Positions 25,875 to 43,067 of a DNA stretch of 64,000 nucleotides are shown here, piece by piece; within the stretch, counting starts at the first letter, position 1, and every line of letters begins with the position of its first letter. The translations under genes and the position numbers were made by a program. The notes beneath the pieces are model-generated. The model saw nothing but the letters and a program-made list of their open reading frames with translations, was not told where the DNA came from and did no database searches. The stretch is from assembly GCF_000189635.1 (NCBI RefSeq), contig NW_002476169.1:124001-188000 (forward strand). The letters run 5' to 3'. This DNA comes from Tetrahymena thermophila SB210. Taxonomy: Eukaryota > Ciliophora > Oligohymenophorea > Hymenostomatida > Tetrahymenidae.

Positions 25875-26534
25875 TCAGTAACTTTATTCTGAAGTATTAC
25901 TCTTTGAATATTATTATAATATTATTGGTCGTTTAAAAGAAGATCTTTTTAAGTATATTTTACTTTCATTAAATTTTAAATCTGCGCTTTTACTTGATTC
26001 AATATTTTCATCTGATGAAAATAAAGGCTAAGAGCTAGCCCTTGTTTCTATATCTTATTAAGAGTGACAAATTTTAGGAGTCAGAAATCTTTCTGATTGA
26101 ATTTCATCTTAGCTTAGTAAACCACTACGCACTCTTTGATAATAATTGTTTTATAATTCCAAAGGATCAGCTAGTCTGATTCCTAATTAATCTAGTTATT
26201 CGTATATTTAACGTTCTAAATCTGTAATCATAACATCATCAATAGGTTCGTTTTAAAGAATATTTAAATTTTGTTCCCCGTTTTACCCTATTTTCACCAA
26301 TTTGTGAGCATTCTTATTTATTATTGTATTAGCAAATATATTCCTTTTTAAAGTGGCTTTACAATTACACTAGTCTTGAATTTAATTAGTAGTTTGCTCT
26401 TAAGTTTCATCTAGTTCATTATTTTTATCATTTTAATTTTCTATATTACGAACAAAAGAGTTTTATCTTTCAAAATTCTGAGGCTCTAGATTCAATAAGC
26501 GAGTAAGAATACTATTTTTTTTTTAGTTTATCAT
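25875..26534 (-). CDS. Small hydrophilic protein of unknown function
   Basis: A single TGA-only frame of 220 codons: ATG 26534 (MINQKKNSILTRLLNLEPQN) to TGA 25875-25877; 219 aa. Codon use is coding-like (balanced third positions, many GAA/GAT and TAA/TAG Gln), unlike the flanking A/T runs. Sequence is polar, with a short CNC motif (QDQCNCKA), DDVMITDLERQIYEQLDQLG suggesting a helix, and Ser-rich stretches (FSSDENIESSKSADLKF) near a basic end (YLKRSSFKRP). No TM helix or known domain. An upstream exon cannot be excluded because the start follows an A/T-rich stretch. Confidence 0.65.
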
Positions 26535-27904
26535 TTTTAATTAATTATATTTGCTAGTAATATGAAGCAAATTTATTTATTGGTCTTTAATAACTATAAT
26601 TTATTATTTGCCTCTATTTTATTTAATTATAATCTTATAATATGTATGAGTATGTTTATATATTTTTTTGCCTAATTTTACTTAAATTTAATTTAATTTT
26701 ACTTACTTACTTATTTATGTTTTTAATTTTTTTTAATTTTTTTTTTTTTTAGAAATTATAGATTTTGGTTTAATCAAAAAGAAAAATTAAATAAGGATAA
26801 GATGAATATAATCTTAATATTAGAAAAAAAAGTCAGATACATGATAAATTAAATTACTGTAATTAGGACATATTATTACACCACATAACTTGAAAAAAAA
26901 ATAATTAAGAGTAATTCTAAATTTCTTTTAAATTATTGTTATAAATTTCATAATTTAAAATTGTTTTAAATTACAAAGGTAAATAATCAGATAAAATTTA
27001 TTTTATGAATATTTATTGTCTTTAAACAAATTAGTAATTATATTTTTGGTTTAAAAAATAATTATTTTATTAAATCAACTAGAACTATAAACAAAATAGA
27101 AAGATCATAAACTTTACAATAACAAATCCATAGCTAAAACTATAAAAAAACTTAAATGACCTAAATAATAATAGTAACAGAAGTATTTTCCTATCAAAAA
27201 GTAAAGGACTTTTAATAGTAAAAAATAATTTATTACCTATTTTTATTCGATGATAGATTGATCAAGTGGAAAATAACAAATATTTTTGGCATATCAAAGT
27301 AAGATATCAAAATTAAAATTTACAATCAAAATTTGTAATTTCTTCTTTTTTATATAATATCTATTTGATCTAACCTTTCAAACAAGATTTTAATATTACT
27401 GAATGCATTCTTATTCTTTTAAATCTTGGAGAATTTTATTTTAATTATCATTTTTTGATTTACATTTTTAAAAATATTTCTATCTTTAGATATTCCTAGA
27501 ATACTTTTTTAAATTTGAGCTGGCTAACTTTTGAGGAAAGAGGTCTTAATTTAGAAAACAGAAAAAAAACATGAAATTTAAATGTGCAAAAATATCTCAA
27601 AAATTATCAAAAATAATTATTTGCATTTTTATCATCAAAAAAGTGTGTTTAACTTAATAATTTGAAATATTTTTGTTTTATTTGTACTTTATTGCAAATA
27701 ATTTGTGATAACTAACGTAATTACTTCTATTTTAATATAGTTACTAACAGCAATATTTACCTCATAAAATTTAATTTATTTGTTTGTTTACTAAGTCTTT
27801 CTACCTTTCTAGAATAGTATGATTAGATAATTTTAAAGATATTTTAAGATATTAATAATTCCTTTTTCTTATAAGACTTATTTAATCTAAACATCATTTT
27901 GAAA
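26535..27904. other. Divergent intergenic region
   Basis: About 1.37 kb between a minus-strand small gene and the leucyl-tRNA synthetase gene. AT-rich with (tact)/(ttat)-like runs around 26700. Promoters of both genes should be here; none recognised. Confidence 0.55.
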
Positions 27905-32052
<4,148 letters not shown>

Positions 32053-33242
32053 AAATATTTGTAAATATAAAAATTTGTATGGCTTAACTTAATATTTATT
32101 AAAATACTTTTTACTTTTTTAAATTGTATTAAAATTAATAAAAATAAAAAGAAGTAATAGATGGTAATTAATGCTAGAACCATTTCAATTAACCGGTTTT
32201 ATTCAATATTAATTCAAATTTTAATTATTTGAATAATATAAACATTCAATTATTTTAAGAATCTTGAAATAATTTGGCTTTGAGCTAAAATGATCTCAAA
32301 AATAATTTGTAATATCCTAACAAGTAATTATTCATTCTCTAATATTTAAAAGAATACAATAAATATAAATTTACTTATAAATAAATAAAGGTAAAAATAA
32401 ATTTAATTTAAAAAAAACTAATAAATTAATATGAATGCTTATTTGAATATTAATTTTTATTTTTTTTCATATTTTCAATTTTATTATTACAAAATAGTCA
32501 AATAAATAATACTATTAATGCTTACAAATATTAGCAACTTTTCAAAATTTTTTTTATTAATATTTTGATTTTTTAACAGCACTGATATAAATAATTTTAT
32601 TTTTATAATTTATCAATCTCTTTTAGAGGGATTAAAGTAATTTAAATAATAATAAGTGAGATTATAAACTGAAATATTTATGTTTTACAATTAAAAATAT
32701 AATATAAATATCTATCAAATAAATTAATTGAAAAAAAAGTATTATCTTATTTCAGTTTATAAATATAAAGTTTTTAAAAAATCTATCAAGATACAGAAAT
32801 CTTGTAATAGCAGATTATATTTTAATTTTCCAAATGAAATTGAATTGTTATGAAGAAATAAACAAAAAAAACACAAATTAATCAAGAAAAAAAGCAAGCA
32901 GTCAAGCATTTAAGTTAAAAGATTAGATAAAATTCGTTTGAATTTAATATTAGGATATAATCATTATAATAAAAAAAATACATATAAATAAACACACAGA
33001 TTTTCAATGATGCTGATTAGATTTGATATTTTCATATTATATTAAATCTTTTAAATTATTTAACAGAAAAATCAAATTATTAATATTTATTATTTGATTA
33101 AAAAGTAAGCATAACTAAAGATATTAATTTTAAAAACAAGAAAAAGGCTTTCATTTAAAAGAAGACCACAAAGCAAGCAAAGCAAAAAAACAAACAAACA
33201 AGACGAGAACATATAAACTTTTAATTATATAGGAGTTTTAAA
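32053..33242. other. Intergenic region
   Basis: About 1.2 kb between two plus-strand genes. AT-rich. The last 100 bp (aagcaagcaaagcaaaaaaac, about 33173-33193) become A/C/G-purine rich, as in a 5' leader of the next gene. No other feature. Confidence 0.55.
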
Positions 33243-35123
33243 ATGAATAACTCAACATTACCTAGAGATAATTAAAAATGGTCAATTTTCTAAGTATTTT
33301 GTTGCGGAAGTAAGTCAAATAAAAAGAAGACAGCTTCTACACTGAACTCTAATAGTTAAAACAATTAACAATCCAATATTAATTAATTACCTTCTTCTTA
33401 GCCTTAGATGTTATTGAACTAATATAGCTCCTTTTAAAACTAGAATAATTAAACTCACCTTCAAATGAGAGTTGCTCCTAATAGCTTCCACTAAGAAGAT
33501 ATTGAAGAGTCTAGCTCTTACTCTTCTAATGTCTTGCCTAATTAGCTAGAAAATTAAAATTATTAAGAAAATCGTCAATATTATCCTTAAAATCATGTTA
33601 TAAATATACAAAGTAACCGTAATCAAAACAGATAAGTCAGCACAAACCAAGAGTATTAATCAATTTAATAAATAAATAATCATAATCTTCTCGTTCCTCC
33701 TAATCGTGGAGTTTCTTAATTTCATAGGAGAACTCAAAGTGGTAATTTTATTATGAGCTAATCAATTAGCCTTTAAAATATAATTCAATAATAACAAAAA
33801 ATATTTAAATACAGTTAATGTTAATATGGGAAGTTAACACATGAATAGCAACTTAAATAGTCAAATAAACCTTCAAAATCAATAATAGCATTCAGAATAA
33901 AGATTGGATACATAGAATAGTCATGCTAGCTTGTCTTCAAACTAAACTCGCTATTATACCATGTCAAATCAATATTTCAAATTGAAAACGAAATATGCTA
34001 TTCATGAAGTTGATGTAATATTAAATTGTGAATAGAATTTAAATTTACTAAATATTTAATTGAATAAATATCTAGTTCGTAGAATACAGACCAACTGACA
34101 AGACATTTTAAAGCTATTTTACTTTCGATTGTCCTATTTGCTATAGACACTTTAATAGTAAAATATATTCATTAATTAATTATTTGAATTTACCTACAAT
34201 CTTAAATTAAAATGTTCGTTAAAAATACTTAAACAAGCAAACAAACAAACACTCTTAATATTTTTTATTGAAAATTTCATATTTGATTAATTAGCTAATT
34301 TATAATTATTTTATAGAAATATTGAAATCTGATTGCTGTGATCATTATCTTTGCCACTATTGCTTAAGAGATATTTATAATAGTAATTAATTTTGTTTAA
34401 TTAATTTAATAAATATTAAATGAAAATCTTATTAATTCAAATCTAATTTACAATTTTAATTAAATAATAATTTAGAAGCAAGAGATTGCACTAATTTTGA
34501 ATATCGCTGCATGTTCTGCTAATTATCCACACCTTAATATATTGATGCTAATGATTCTGCAGATAAAATTAAAAGGTAATATAGTTAATTATGTTAATTG
34601 CAATTTATCATAAAATTAAATAAAAAGATATACAGATAGCCCATTCATCACTCCTAAAGATAACATAGTAGAAAAACCAATAAGAGGCTTACCAACTACT
34701 TCTTAATTTGACCACAATATTCATAATAACTTAATTGAATTCTAAGACGATAGCATGGACAAAGAAAACATAGACTTTAAATAAAATGAGATAAATATTA
34801 TTAATAATTGTAGCTAAACTCATAACATTAATAAACCTCCTCTACCTCACCTAGTATTAAATCAAAATCTAATGGCTCCTTAAATATAATAAGTACATGA
34901 AGTATAATAAAAAAATGAAATTATTTAAAGAGAAAAGAATTCAAGTTTAATGGAAAATGAAAATGTAAATTAAAGCGCTCACAAACCTGCTGGAACCATT
35001 CCTGAATTCTAGAATAAATATCATTGTAACTACTTGCAAAACAGTAATAATTAAAGAGGATAAGGTATTTCACAGATAGCAAATCAATAGCAAATTCATT
35101 CAAATATTAGATCAATAAGATGA
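33243..35123 (+). CDS. RING-finger protein with Gln/Asn-rich flanks
   Basis: Six exons: 33243-33741, 33815-34014, 34076-34157, 34317-34382, 34476-34575, 34640-35123; 476 aa, phases consistent. Residues 1-230 are low complexity (Gln/Asn/Ser), starting MNNSTLPRDNQKWSIFQVFC. A CCGSK motif near residue 21 could be a lipidation-like Cys cluster (speculative). Residues about 240-330 carry the zinc site, spread over exons 3-5: CPICYRHF, CCDHYLCHYCLRD, CTNFEYRCMFCQ, giving C-x2-C ... C-x-H-x2-C-x2-C ... C-x2-C. This fits a RING/RING-like E3 ubiquitin ligase domain with two unusually long loops. The C-terminal 160 residues are disordered. The predicted stop is TGA 35121-35123, but the same frame stays open and coding-like beyond it (see findings). 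Probable ubiquitin ligase; partners unknown. Confidence 0.82.
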
Positions 35124-36003
35124 AAATTGTAAAAAATGATATCTATTAAATAATTCAATAAATACAACCAATCAGCCAATCAATTACTATTTGCAAAAAC
35201 GGAAATTTATGAACCACTTTAACAATTATACAAATCTAAAATTTCTCTTAAATTTTTTAAAGAAGAACTTAGACATTTCAAAAAATTTCTTGAAACACCA
35301 TAAAAAAAATTAATTAATTAATTTATATGCAAAAATAAATAAATAAATAAAAAAACCCCTATATTTAATTTATAATTTTAATATAACTAATATTTCCATT
35401 TTGAATTTTAACTTTTGACTATGTAATTACAATTTATATATATCTACTGGTAGTTGTCAAAAAAGGTCATTTAAATATCTATAAAATATTCTTTTATATT
35501 TATAAACTATAATTTTTCTTTTCAAATTAATAAATCTATAAACAACTTAAATCAATATAGTTTCCTTAATTTCTTATTTTTGACACTTTTTAGAATACAT
35601 AAATATTTTTGGCACTTTTAAAATTACATAAATATTTTTAGCATTTTTATAGAAAATAAAGCTCGATAAATTGACCAAATTTTAATGCGCAAAGTTAGAT
35701 TTAATATTGTTAATATTAGCTATTATCTTAAAATTTTGCTTGTGGCTTAAATTTGAAACACATACTTTATGTTTAAAAAATGTAATTATCTTTTCTTTAA
35801 AACTTTTTATTTTATCACTAATTTTGCATTTTCGTTAATTGCGTTGAGTAAGATAACAGAATTATTTATGACAATCAAGGTTAAATTTTTGATTTTTTTT
35901 TGAAATTCACAAAAAACAAACATAAATTAGATACAGATTTTAATTTAAGTTAATTTGAAAAATTTTTTGGGAAAATTATATTTGTCTATTTGTATTTATG
36001 TTA
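35124..36003. other. Convergent spacer; first part is an open, coding-like frame
   Basis: Directly after the RING gene's TGA the same frame continues without TGA to 35754-35756. Codons 35136-35300 read like protein (ISIKQFNKYNQSANQLLFAK, then EELRHFKKFLETP) before composition turns to A/T. After 35300 only AT-rich spacer is seen, with a short repeat (acataaatatttttggcactttt / acataaatatttttagcattttt at about 35597-35648). Confidence 0.5.
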
Positions 36004-37541
36004 TCAAATATTTTTTTCTAAAAATTAGTCTGATTAACAAACTGGAAGAAGCTCTGTAAGCTGATCGCTTTGATTATTTGATTCTATAATATCTTGATTT
36101 AGGATAATTATCTTATGTTACACTTCGTAATCAATTGATTTTATTACTTTCAAATATGTAATTAAGTTGATCAAATTGCAAAAACCAATAGCTAACCAAA
36201 TACCACCTAACTTTAAATCTAATCCAACTCCCATAATATATATAGTGGGAATTCCTATAATTATGAAGCTAATAAATTCTGTTTTCTTTACAATTTGTTT
36301 TAATTCTATTGTCTATAGATATGCTGAAAGAAGTACTTAAGTACCATCAAAGGGGATTGTGAAAATATAAATGTATTTATAAAGGTTAATTAAATGAATA
36401 ACCTATGGATCTTATGAGAAACTACCTGCCCAGAAATCTGAAAAAAGTAATAAGAAAGTTATAAATAAAGCTTCATAAATGAGTAAAATAGAAATAGTGT
36501 AAACTAAATAATGCTTAGCTCCTACGAAGTCTCTAGTAGCAAATGCTGTGCCACTGAAGCTAACTAAGGATTCATAAAGACCCATGATTCCCTTGAAAAT
36601 AAGGGTATTTGTCATTTAAAAACAAACAGCAGTTACTATGTACTCATTTGAAAATTTTCCAGAGAGAATTACTGATGCATTAAAAAAGAAACATTCTATA
36701 AGTACTATTAAGAAAATTGGTTTTACATAATTTACCAAATCAATAAGATTTTTTCTTTCTTTTAAAATTAATTGAGCTAGTTCATAAATTGTTTCGCTTT
36801 ATCTTGTATTCTATAATTTTTCTGGGGTATTATTATTTCTTTTTTTGTATAGAAACAGGATTAAAACTTTTATCGTGTCGTGTATGATAAAAAGTAATCC
36901 TGCTTAGTGAATTCCAACTTCAGAGATATTTTGGAATATTTCACAGAAAATTGTAGTTATTACAAAAGAAGCAGTTTAGAAATAAGCAAATGGTCCAAAC
37001 ACTTTCATTCCAAGCAGCTAAGAGCGTTAATATTCATATATTAAAAATGCTATTTTACTCACAAATATATACATGAGGCCTATTTTTGACATATCAATAG
37101 TATCTTATTCATAGCTTAGCAACTTAAAAAAGTATTCAAAGCATAAAAGTAAAAAGGCAATAATAGCAATTCCTAAAATGCAAGTAAAGACTATACATTA
37201 GTATAATAAAAAATTGAAATTTTTTGATTTGCTAGCACTTTAAGAGGCATCAAACTAAGAGTAAAGAATTTTTAAGCCCATTGAAAAAGCAATTATTATA
37301 GGATCAAATGTTATAATCAAAACTGTGCATGCTAAACCTATATTAAATTAAAATTTCATTTATATTGTTAACAAAGTTAATGGTTTTTACTTATTCCATT
37401 TTATTGTAAGGAGGCATCTTTAGAATTAAGAGATAAGTAGTGTATAATAACTAAATAAATTAAGTTATTAAATAAACAGGATACTGTGTTGTAGCAGGCA
37501 CTAACAACTAATTCTTTGACTTTTTTTAAATCAACAATCAT
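36004..37541 (-). CDS. MATE-like multi-pass transporter, array copy 1
   Basis: Exons 37541-37391 and 37337-36004 are joined over a 53-bp phase-1 intron; 494 aa, stop TGA 36004-36006. Starts MIVDLKKVKELVVSACYNTV. About 12 hydrophobic helices by eye. MATE-like blocks: NGISLACTVLIITFDPIIIA, KIGLMYIFVSKIAF, RSQLLGMKVFGPFAYFQTAS, second-half KPIFLIVLIECFFFNASVIL, FKGIMGLYESLVSFSGTAFA, TIPFDGTQVLLSAYLQTIEL and LDLKLGGIWLAIGF, the last like the family's 'GLWiGl' helix 12. Divergent from textbook MATE proteins but the two-bundle arrangement fits. Substrate unknown. The closest relative is the next gene (38557-40124), with about half of residues shared by eye and the same intron. The central cytosolic loop (YKKRNNNTPEKLQNTRQSE) and C-terminal tail are the variable parts. 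Confidence 0.8.
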
Positions 37542-38556
37542 CTTTAAATCTTTTTAATAATTTTGTAATTATAAATTTTTTAGTGAGCTGGTTGATTTTT
37601 AATATAAACAAATAAGTAAAATTGTATTTTATATATCAAATTTGATCTGGTAAAAATCCTGTTATGTTATTTTATCTCTGAAGTTGACAAATTTAATTTT
37701 TAAACTGAAAAAATCTTTTATAGCAACAAATTTACGTTTTAATAAATAAATTAATTAACTCAGTAAAATCAGAAAATTTCCTTTATCTTTCTTGAATTTT
37801 TTCTAAAGAAAATCAAATTTTTATGAAATTAAAAATAACTTTAATCCCACAAAATAGGAAGATAATTTGGAAAATGATAAATTTATTTTAAAATTATTAG
37901 TTTTTATGTTTTGAAATAATAAATTTTGCGGAAGAAACTGAAAAGAAGGTTGTGAAATAAAGTAAACTTATTCTTTTTTCAAGAATAATAAAAGAATAAA
38001 TTTTATCTTATTTTTAGTTCAAATTTTATGAAATTTCATAAATCATTAAACGAGCAAAATTCAAATTATGTTTATTTTTCAAAAATAAGTTAATTGAAAA
38101 AAAAAATAAACAAAAACGGTTTAAATCATAAAAAAAAATGATAATAATAATTTTATTTTTGTGAAAATGTAATAAAAAAAGAATTTCAATTAGTTTTTCC
38201 TTTTTCATTTTTAAGTAAAGTTTTTAATTATCTAAAAAGCTAAAATTAATTTCGAAAAACAAAATTATTAAAATGTGATTTATTAATAAATTGATCTAAT
38301 TAAAATAAGAAGATTTTTTGATAACTTATAAACTTACAATAAAATAATTTTTACAAATTTTAATAATTTTAATATTTTTTTTGAATTAATATAAAAAAAA
38401 TTTAAAAAAAAATATAAATATTGCATTTTATTTAAATAGAATTTATAATTATTATTGATGATTTAAAATTTTAGAAGAAAATTAATTGGTAGCATAGATA
38501 AAAAATATTTGACATTTAAAATAATTTTCAATTTTTTAGCAAATTTAATAAGATAA
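37542..38556. other. Intergenic region between array copies 1 and 2
   Basis: About 1 kb, very AT-rich, 5' of copy 1 and 3' of copy 2. The minus-strand ORF at 38026-38208 is composition noise. No repeat shared with the 40125-40919 flank was noticed. Confidence 0.55.
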
Positions 38557-40124
38557 TCAGTCTTACGAATTAACTAGTTGCAATTCTTAAGTTTATTTTT
38601 CTTCATCGTCTTATAGTGAATTTTATTCTACTATTTCTTAGTTCTAGCAGACAATTTTGTATTAAACTTCATAATTAATTGACAAAATCGCTTTTGTGTA
38701 TGTTACAACATTTATAATGTTACAAAGACCAACAGCTATCCAAATACCACCTAATTTAAGATCAAAAGTATCACCCATAAGATATATAGCTGGCAATCCG
38801 ATGATAAAAAAGCTAACTATTTCTGTTTATTTAACAATTTACTTTAATTCTACAGTTTATAGAAAACCTGACAATAGAACTTGTGTTCCATCTAAAGGTA
38901 TTGTCATCAGATATATATATTTATATAAATGAATCAACTCAAGAGCTATTGGGTCTTAGGTAAATCCATGAGCCCAGTAATTTTAAAATGTAAATAAGGC
39001 TAAGATAAATAAGCTTTCGTAGCAAAAAAGTAAAATGAGAGTGTATTTTAAATATTCTTTTGTTCCTTCAAAATCTCTAGAAGCAAATGCAGTACCACTA
39101 AAGCTTATGAGTGCTTCTAAGAGGCCTATAATTCCTTTAAATACTATTGTATTTGTCATAGAAAAGCAAACTGCTGCAACTATATATTCATCTGAGAATT
39201 TTCCTGAGAGAATAATTGAAAAACTAAAGAATAAGCACTCCAAAAATATAATAAAGATAATTGGTCTAACATATTTTATTAAATCTATTAATTGTTGTCT
39301 TTCTTTTATCATATCCTTTATAGTATTTTAAATTGTTTGCACATAGCTCTATTCGCTTTGTTAAACTTCAAGCAAAGGTTAAATTTTAATGTTCTTGTTA
39401 TTTTTGTTATAAACAAAAAGGAATAATACTTTTAAAAAATCATGCAAAATAAATAACATTCCTGCTTCATAAATTCCTACTTCGCAAATATGATGTATTA
39501 ATTCACAAGCCATGGTAGTAACTATAAATGAAGCAGTTTAGAAATAAGCAAATGGGCCAAACACTTTCATTCCCAGAAGCTTTGAACGTTAAAATTCATA
39601 TATTATAAAAAATATTCTACTGATAAAAATGAATGCTAATCCAATCATAGCTACATCAATTGTTTCTTATCTATAATTCAGAAGACCAAAAAGTGCATCG
39701 CAAAATAATAAGCATAAAAAAAATATAACAAGTCCTAAAATAGAGCAGAAAGATATGCTTTAATAGAGTAGGATATTGACATTTTTATTTTCATTGAGAT
39801 TAATATTAGCAAAATATTATGAGTAGAGCATTTTCAAACCATTTGCAAAAGCATTGAAAACAGGATCCAATGTAATGACTAATATTGTTTATGCTATAGC
39901 TAAATTAAAAAATTAATGTTATCTATTTCATCTAAAAACTTATAAAAGTAAAAAAAGGATATATAAAAAATACTTATGCCGTTTTATTAAAGTGAAGGAT
40001 TATTCGAGTTTATGGAAAGGTAGTGGACTATAACAAAATAAATCAGATTATTAAAGAGACACGAGACAGTATTAAATGAAGCACTCTTTAATAATTCTTT
40101 AATTTTCTTTTTATCAATTATCAT
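38557..40124 (-). CDS. MATE-like multi-pass transporter, array copy 2
   Basis: Exons 40124-39974 and 39899-38557 (74-bp phase-1 intron); 497 aa, stop TGA 38557-38559. The N-terminus MIIDKKKIKELLKSASFNTV aligns residue by residue with copy 1. Shared blocks include SCLFNNLIYFVIVHYLS, RSKLLGMKVFGPFAYFQTAS, the central KERQQLIDLIKYVRPIIF, SIILSGKFSDEYIVAAVCFS, FKGIIGLLEALISFSGTAFA, TIPLDGTQVLLSGFLQTVEL and FDLKLGGIWIAVGL. The C-terminal tail is acidic and Gln-rich (EEKQTQELQLVNSQD). About 12 helices expected. The identical first-exon length (151 nt) and phase as copies 1 and 3 show common descent by gene duplication. It is the head-to-head neighbour of the TTL-family gene, with 795 bp between starts. 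Confidence 0.8.
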
Positions 40125-40919
40125 TTTTAAATTTTGATGATCTTTTAATTTTTGATAGATTATCAGGTCTTTTATGGTTTGCTTAAAATCTGAGAATATT
40201 TAAAAATAATACAAAAAGGTTTTTATACAAATTAATTTTGATCAATAAATCCAATTATTAATTTTTTATAGCTATTTATTTTTAAATATCTTATTAGGCA
40301 TTAATAGCGAAATATTAAATTTCGATTTAGTATTTTAAAAGTTTTGATTATACATTTGATTTTATAGAGGGTACATTTTTTTAATATGATTAATCAAAAT
40401 ATGTTAATATAAAAAAAGTTAAGCTTGGAATAATTCTAGTCAAACATTTATAATAATCCATTCATAATATTTGTCTATTAGTATTTTTCAAAATGATTAT
40501 CATAAAAAGCTTTTTTCATATTATTATTAAAATCGGAATACTTAATTTAATGTGCGTTTAAAATCTAAAAAATTTAAAGTGTAAAAAAGAATCTTATAGA
40601 AACTTATTTAAATACAAATAAATACTTTTTAATAATTATTAAATATATTTTTTAAATTAATTTTAAAATTTATCATTTAACATTTTTAAGGATGAAAAAA
40701 CAGAAATTAATATTTAAAGATATTTGATTTTTATTAATAATATTTTGGTATAGAGTTTATGCGTTTGATTTAATTTCTGTACGAAAAATCTAATAATATA
40801 TTACAAAGATCAGGTAAAATAACTCTTCTCTTCAATTGTTTAAAACCAATTAAATCTATATCTAATAACTAAATTTAAGATATAATTTGATTTAGTTTTT
40901 CTTAAAAAAATATTTAAAA
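40125..40919. other. Divergent intergenic region (MATE-like copy 2 / TTL-family gene)
   Basis: About 795 bp separating two start codons on opposite strands, a candidate bidirectional promoter. AT-rich; no motif could be assigned. Confidence 0.55.
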
Positions 40920-43067
40920 ATGGGATAAAAATTTAAACCAAACTAGCAAAAATAAGATTCATCTGCTCAACAATTAGCTAATAAGATAACCATGAGGAAA
41001 TCTGATAAAAAAACTAAAAGATTTTAAATTATAATAGCGATTTCAGGAATTTTAGGAGCAGCATTTTTATATTTATCGTTCATAAATACTTAAAATAAAT
41101 CTAGAGTTATTTTGGTTGATGAAAATCCTGATTATTTTACTAGTGAGGCACCACATTATGGAAAGTAGTACCACATTAAAGACCACATCAAGCGCGAAGC
41201 CCACCCTGACTTCTAAAAGTATAATTAAAAAGTAAAACCTGAAATAGACATTGATTGGATAGAACATGAAAGAGAGGCTAGATATATTGTTTATAAGTTT
41301 TTAGAATACTCGAATATTACTTTAGATGAGTAAGTGCATTATGAAGGAAAGGAAATCAAATGGTCACCATATCTAAATATCATAAACAACAATAAATATT
41401 GCTTAAATAGTGACCTTTATCACCTAATGCATCCAGATTCAATAAATAAAAACTATTTGATTTTTAGTGGTAATAAATTTTTATTACTTTATATGTTTAA
41501 TATAAAAATACGTTTTTAGATTTTAATATTTTTTCTTTTCAAATAAAAGATTATGACAAAACAACAATGTCTCGAGAAGTTGTTAGTGATTTTGGAATAG
41601 ATTTATTACCTGAATTAGAAAATTTAGATTACTCCAAGTAATATACAGTAGGAACCAAAAATATGCCACTAGAGACAACATTGATTTATTCTTAAATATC
41701 AAGAATGCATCACTACTTTGAAATAAATAAGTAACTCTTTTGTAACTTTTAAATGGCAAATCACATACCAGGAAAGTGGTCAATAACAAATAAAGATGTT
41801 GTCATAGATAAATATAGAGAGTATTAACAAAAATAATTTATAGATCCATAAGTTTGTAAGAAAACAATGACCTATATGCCTAGGTCATTTAGGCTATATG
41901 ATGAAAATGAATGCAAATAATTCTTTACTCATATTTAAAGTTAAGAGTATGAAGAATCTATGAAAAAATAAAGTTTTTCTTACCTCCTAAAACAAGGTGA
42001 AGACGTGCATAGAGGTGAAGGAGTTCATTTGTTTACTTCTAAATTAAGAGATGAAATTTTGTAAAAATATGATAAAGGTTCAAAGTGTGGTGAAATTTTG
42101 GATAAATTAATAGCTTAAAAGTAATTAAAATTGTTTTTAAAACTTTATAATTTAAAGATGCTTTTTTTTGTTGTTGTTAGCTGAAATTAAAATATTTATG
42201 ATATTTATTTTTGATATTAAAAGATATATTTCAAACCCTTTAAAGTATGAAGGCCACAAGCTAGAGCTGAGAATGTACTTCTTAATAGCTAGTACTAATC
42301 CTCTTATTATATATGTTTAAAAGCAAAACTTCTTAAAAAAATGCTAATTACCCTTCGATATATAGAGTACAGAAAGAGCTTCACATATCTGTAATATTTC
42401 TGCCCCTAAAGGTTAATCTTAAAGTTCTGGCCTTGATATATTTTTAGAAGAGCTTACTGAGTACTATCTTGAAAAGGGAATAATTAAAAATCCTAAATGG
42501 TTAGAAGAAACAATATATCCTTAAATATACAGAGCTTTGGTTCATTTAGTTAGGAGTGGACAATAAAATTTGTTAAAAGACTCAAGATTCTTTGAAAGCT
42601 TTGCTGTAGATTTGATTATTGATGAAAACTAAAGAGTTTGGTTTTTAGAAAACAATCCTAACCCATAAATAATGAGACTGACATGGAGAAGAACTAGACG
42701 TAATTATATCATGTTTGGAGATATGTTTTAAATTTAATATGCTTATCTCAGATCTAGAGCCCTAAGATTAAATAGATTTGCTAAATTTCTTTTACCTTTA
42801 TACTAACAGTATAAAACTCTTGATGTTTCCGATTTCGATAGAGGATTTAGAAGAGCAAACTAAAATGATCTTGAGCCTGAATTTGAAAATGAAATAAGAA
42901 AGGATTCTACCTACATTAAAGTATATGATGATAATCTTGAAGGAAAGAAGAAATTCATGGGCTTCTTGCCATATGAGTGCCTTTATTAAATTACAAATAC
43001 TTAAACTGATAAAGATAAAGATTAAGAAAAAGATAAAGAAAAAGAAAAAGACAATGGTCAAAGTTGA
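40920..43067 (+). CDS. Tubulin-tyrosine ligase family protein with N-terminal membrane anchor
   Basis: Exons 40920-41469, 41550-42120 and 42224-43067; 654 aa, all phases close, stop TGA 43065-43067. Residues 1-40 are basic and Gln-rich, then a single hydrophobic helix (residues about 42-60, QIIIAISGILGAAFLYLSFI), so a type II membrane protein is predicted. The TTL/ATP-grasp domain follows (about residues 240-560): YMPRSFRLYDENECKQFF, a lid motif GEDVHRGEGVHLFTSK (cf. 'KP...RGkGI.L'), QKYISNPLKYEGHKLELRMY (cf. 'YI..PLLI.g.KFDiR.Y'), SFAVDLIIDENQRVWFLENN with ENNPNPQI in place of 'EvNtsPsl'. These residues bind ATP-Mg in TTLs. The family ligates Tyr, Glu or Gly to tubulin or other proteins. Membrane attachment is odd for the family and suggests a non-tubulin or pellicle/ER-linked substrate. 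The tail is a Lys/Asp/Glu run. Confidence 0.85.
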
